Shown one piece after another: positions 62,002-64,000 of a DNA stretch of 64,000 nucleotides; positions within the stretch are counted from its first letter, which is position 1; every line of letters begins with the position of its first letter. The position numbers and the translations under genes were made by a program. The notes below the pieces were generated by a model. It searched no databases. It was not told the origin of the DNA and was given only the letters and a program-made list of their open reading frames with translations. Source of the DNA: Clostridia bacterium (GTDB taxonomy: Bacteria > Bacillota > Clostridia > UMGS1883 > UMGS1540); NCBI GenBank assembly GCA_017620205.1, contig JAFZQX010000031.1, positions 1-64,000 on the forward strand. The letters run 5' to 3'.

Positions 62002-62796
62002 ATGAAAATTCTCTTTATAGGCGACATTGTATCGTCCGCGGGACGCGACGCCGTCGCTCGGTATGTTTATGAAATTAAGGAAAAAGAAAATATTGATTTG
62101 TGCATAGCAAACTGCGAAAACTCCGCGGGCGGCTTCGGCGTAACGAGAACTATCCTTGAAGAGCTTTCGCGAAGCGGCGTTGACGCTTTCACAACCGGAA
62201 ACCACGTTTATTCCAAAAAAGACGTGGTGGAGCTTTTAACCGATAACGAATTTGACATTATAAGGCCGTATAATCTGTCTCCGCAAGACCCCGGCAGGGG
62301 ATATATGATCTTAACTGCCCGCGGCGGCGAAAAGGTCGCTGTTATAAATCTGCTCGGTCAGCTGTTTATTGATATGCCTATGTCAAACCCCTTTGAAGCG
62401 GTAAACGACGCGCTCGCGGAGGTAAAAGATAAGGCAAAATATATTTTGCTTGACTTTCACGCCGACGCTACAAGCGAAAAACGCGCGATGGGATATATGC
62501 TGGACGGCAAGGTTTCCGCCGTTTTAGGCACGCATACGCACGTTCAGACGGCGGACGCGCAGGTGCTCCCAAACGGTACGGCGTATATTACGGACGTTGG
62601 CATGTGCGGCGCGTTTCACTCGGTACTCGGTGCGAAAATAGACGTCGCCACATCTCGCTTTATAACGTCCGTCGGCAAAAAATACGAAGCGGCGGAGGGC
62701 GAAGCGCAGTTTTGCGCCGTAATTTTAACGCTGTCCGAAAACGGCAGGGCAGAGAAAATAAAGCGTATTTTTAAAACGGATAAATTATCTTTCTAA
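62002..62796 (+). CDS. ymdB: YmdB-like metallophosphoesterase
   Basis: 264 residues. LFIGDIVSSAGRDAV, NCENSAGGFGVT, TGNHVYSKKDVV, LDFHADATSEKRAMGYMLDGKVSAVLGTHTHVQTAD (cited in part) give the full YmdB signature. YmdB hydrolyses 2',3'-cyclic nucleotides and cyclic phosphates and influences biofilm and spore development in Bacillus, where it lies in the rny operon, as here. Confidence 0.95.
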   Translation: MKILFIGDIVSSAGRDAVARYVYEIKEKENIDLCIANCENSAGGFGVTRTILEELSRSGVDAFTTGNHVYSKKDVVELLTDNEFDIIRPYNLSPQDPGRGYMILTARGGEKVAVINLLGQLFIDMPMSNPFEAVNDALAEVKDKAKYILLDFHADATSEKRAMGYMLDGKVSAVLGTHTHVQTADAQVLPNGTAYITDVGMCGAFHSVLGAKIDVATSRFITSVGKKYEAAEGEAQFCAVILTLSENGRAEKIKRIFKTDKLSF

Positions 62797-63578
62797 TTTG
62801 TACCTTTTTCAAATTTAAATTCATCAAGACTTTTGAATTCATAGCCGCTGTCCTTGGCGTATTTTATCATATCACCGAGGGCGGCGGCGTTGTCTTTTGA
62901 TACGGCGTGCAATAGTATTACCGCGCCGTCATGCAAATTATTCTTAAATTCCGAAAGCGCAAACGCGGCGCCCTTTTGATTGTCTACCTCCCAATCCCTG
63001 TACGCAAAGCTCCAGAAAACGTTTGTGTATCCCATGTTTTTTGTAATAAACAGCGTTCGCTCGCTGTACTCGCCCATCGGCGGACGGATATATTTCATGT
63101 GCGAATTGTATCTTTTTGCATACATGCCGTCAAGCTCTTCTATCTCTTTTTTTATCTCCTTTTCGCTTTTAGAAGGCAAAGAGGGGTGGTTTACCGTGTG
63201 GTTTCCGACTATATGCCCTTCTTTTACCATTCTGTCAACAATATCCGCATGCTCCTTCATATACGGCCCCGTTATAAAAAACGCGGCACGAACGCCGTTT
63301 TCTTTTAAAACGTCCAAAATCGGCTCGGTATAGCCGTTTTCATACCCCTCGTCAAAAGTCAAATATATTGATTTATCGCCTCCCGCGCCCTCGTATATAC
63401 AGCCGTATTTTTCCATATCCTCTCTCTGCTTCTCGGTAAATTCGGGTCTGCCGCCCGGCATTTTGCGAAAGCCCCAGCCCTGCATATCGTTTGAGAGCGC
63501 GCCTGTTTCAAGACTTACGCGTTGCGCGCCGCAGCCGCATAAAAGACAAAGGAGCAAAACCGTAATTATTTTTTTCAA
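62793..63578 (-). CDS. pdaA: PdaA-type polysaccharide deacetylase lipoprotein
   Basis: 261 residues from a TTG at 63578, chosen because GAGGTGA is 5-7 nt upstream; a GTG at 63587 overlaps that site. A lipobox (LLCLLCGCGAQ) suggests a lipoprotein. YLTFDEGYENGYTEPIL has the PdaA-type TFDEG in place of TFDDG, and HTVNHPSL is the His metal motif. PdaA removes acetyl groups to form spore-cortex delta-lactam. Ends overlap ymdB by 4 nt, convergent. Confidence 0.9.
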   Translation of the reverse strand: MKKIITVLLLCLLCGCGAQRVSLETGALSNDMQGWGFRKMPGGRPEFTEKQREDMEKYGCIYEGAGGDKSIYLTFDEGYENGYTEPILDVLKENGVRAAFFITGPYMKEHADIVDRMVKEGHIVGNHTVNHPSLPSKSEKEIKKEIEELDGMYAKRYNSHMKYIRPPMGEYSERTLFITKNMGYTNVFWSFAYRDWEVDNQKGAAFALSEFKNNLHDGAVILLHAVSKDNAAALGDMIKYAKDSGYEFKSLDEFKFEKGTN

Positions 63579-63633
63579 ACAAATCACCTCGCTAAATTCT
63601 ATGAAAAATTTGGCGTTTAATGCGCCTTTTGTC

Positions 63634-63662
63634 TTGACAACCGCTTAAAAAAGCAGTAAAAT
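63634..63662 (+). promoter_or_regulatory. typA promoter
   Basis: TTGACA (63634-63639), 17 bp, TAAAAT (63657-63662), about 31 bp before ATG. Confidence 0.85.
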
Positions 63663-63693
63663 TAGATGTTATTTAATAGGAAAGAGGCTTTTT

Positions 63694-64000
63694 ATGGATA
63701 AGAAGAATATCAGAAACATAGCGATAGTGGCGCACGTTGACCATGGAAAAACAACTCTTGTTGACGCAATGCTTAGGCAAAGCGGCGTTTTCCGCGAAAA
63801 CGAGCAGGTGGAAGAGAGGGTAATGGACTCGGGCGATATTGAGCGCGAGCGCGGCATTACCATACTTGCCAAAAACACTTCGCTTATGTACGGCGATACA
63901 AAGATAAATATAATAGATACGCCCGGCCACGCCGATTTCGGCGGCGAGGTTGAGCGCGGTCTTAAAATGGCGGACGGCATTTTGCTTTTAGTAGACGCAT
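63694..64000 (+). CDS. typA: TypA/BipA ribosome-associated GTPase (5' part)
   Basis: First 102 residues; cut by the window edge. AGAGG precedes ATG 63694. G1 is [15 protein letters not shown], the switch I region carries ERERGITI, and G3 is [15 protein letters not shown]. The [19 protein letters not shown] pattern is that of TypA/BipA rather than LepA or EF-G. TypA is an EF-G-like GTPase used in stress and low-temperature ribosome assembly. Confidence 0.95.
   Translation, partial: MDKKNIRNIAIVAHVDHGKTTLVDAMLRQSGVFRENEQVEERVMDSGDIERERGITILAKNTSLMYGDTKINIIDTPGHADFGGEVERGLKMADGILLLVDA

Noticed and set aside
1-64000. CRISPR arrays, integrases, transposases or phage genes
   Set aside because: No regular spacer-repeat array, DDE transposase, recombinase or phage protein was seen; the only repeats are the intergenic families described.

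Overview
The window reads as a chromosomal segment of an anaerobic, probably endospore-forming member of the Clostridia. Grounds are the FeoAB iron(II) uptake genes, an oxygen-sensitive 2-oxoacid:ferredoxin oxidoreductase (IorAB), a desulfoferrodoxin-like regulator, spore-associated genes (ypeB, pdaA, a D,D-carboxypeptidase), S-layer-homology (SLH) proteins, RNase Y with YmdB, and strong AGGAGG-type ribosome binding sites. Genus or species cannot be read from the sequence.

Layout. 1-13.7 kb: a leftward exopolysaccharide operon. One consensus promoter (about 13.7 kb) precedes an HD-GYP protein with a defective receiver domain and a membrane GGDEF protein, then a phosphoglycosyl transferase, glycosyltransferases, a Wzy-like polymerase, two Wzz-like proteins, a Wzx-like flippase and a VanZ-like protein. 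13.8-25.9 kb: small accessory genes, including a Thr/Pro-repeat lipoprotein with a WYL regulator, an HTH-desulfoferrodoxin fusion, a membrane-anchored PstS-like protein, and a sugar-acid operon (2-hydroxyacid dehydrogenase, KDPG-type aldolase, and a metallo-beta-lactamase gene truncated by a repeat) divergent from an AraC regulator. 25.9-29.8 kb: an AT-rich two-gene cassette (unknown protein plus an HTH/P-loop/CYTH fusion) bracketed by two almost identical ~156-bp repeats whose ends match tRNA-Ser, with tRNA-Ser(GGA) itself alongside. 29.8-34 kb: leuA, recA and a CapA-like gene. 34-43 kb: the SLH S-layer-type protein with a long leader, an N-acetylhexosamine kinase/nucleotidyltransferase pair with a divergent AraC regulator, and ypeB. 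43-50 kb: D,D-carboxypeptidase, feoAB and a second SLH protein. 50-59.5 kb: a PLP-dependent lyase, then ACT protein, PaaK, IorBA, acyl-CoA synthetase and a Na+/solute symporter, which suggests aryl- or branched-keto-acid and acyl-CoA metabolism. 59.5-64 kb: rny, GNAT, ymdB, pdaA and the start of typA.

The least explained signals are three families of intergenic repeats. (1) A ~215-bp element starts directly after the stop codon of vanZ-like, paaK and rny, always in the sense orientation, with conserved head and tail around a hairpin that differs in each copy; at the left edge it is tandemly repeated. (2) A ~156-bp element with tRNA-Ser-like ends brackets the AT-rich cassette, and a half copy is fused to a broken gene. 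(3) A short C-rich/G-rich hairpin repeat occurs three times. None encodes a convincing protein. The HTH/P-loop/CYTH cassette and the HTH-desulfoferrodoxin fusion are the most interesting coding features.

All calls come from reading the sequence and its translations; no database search was possible.
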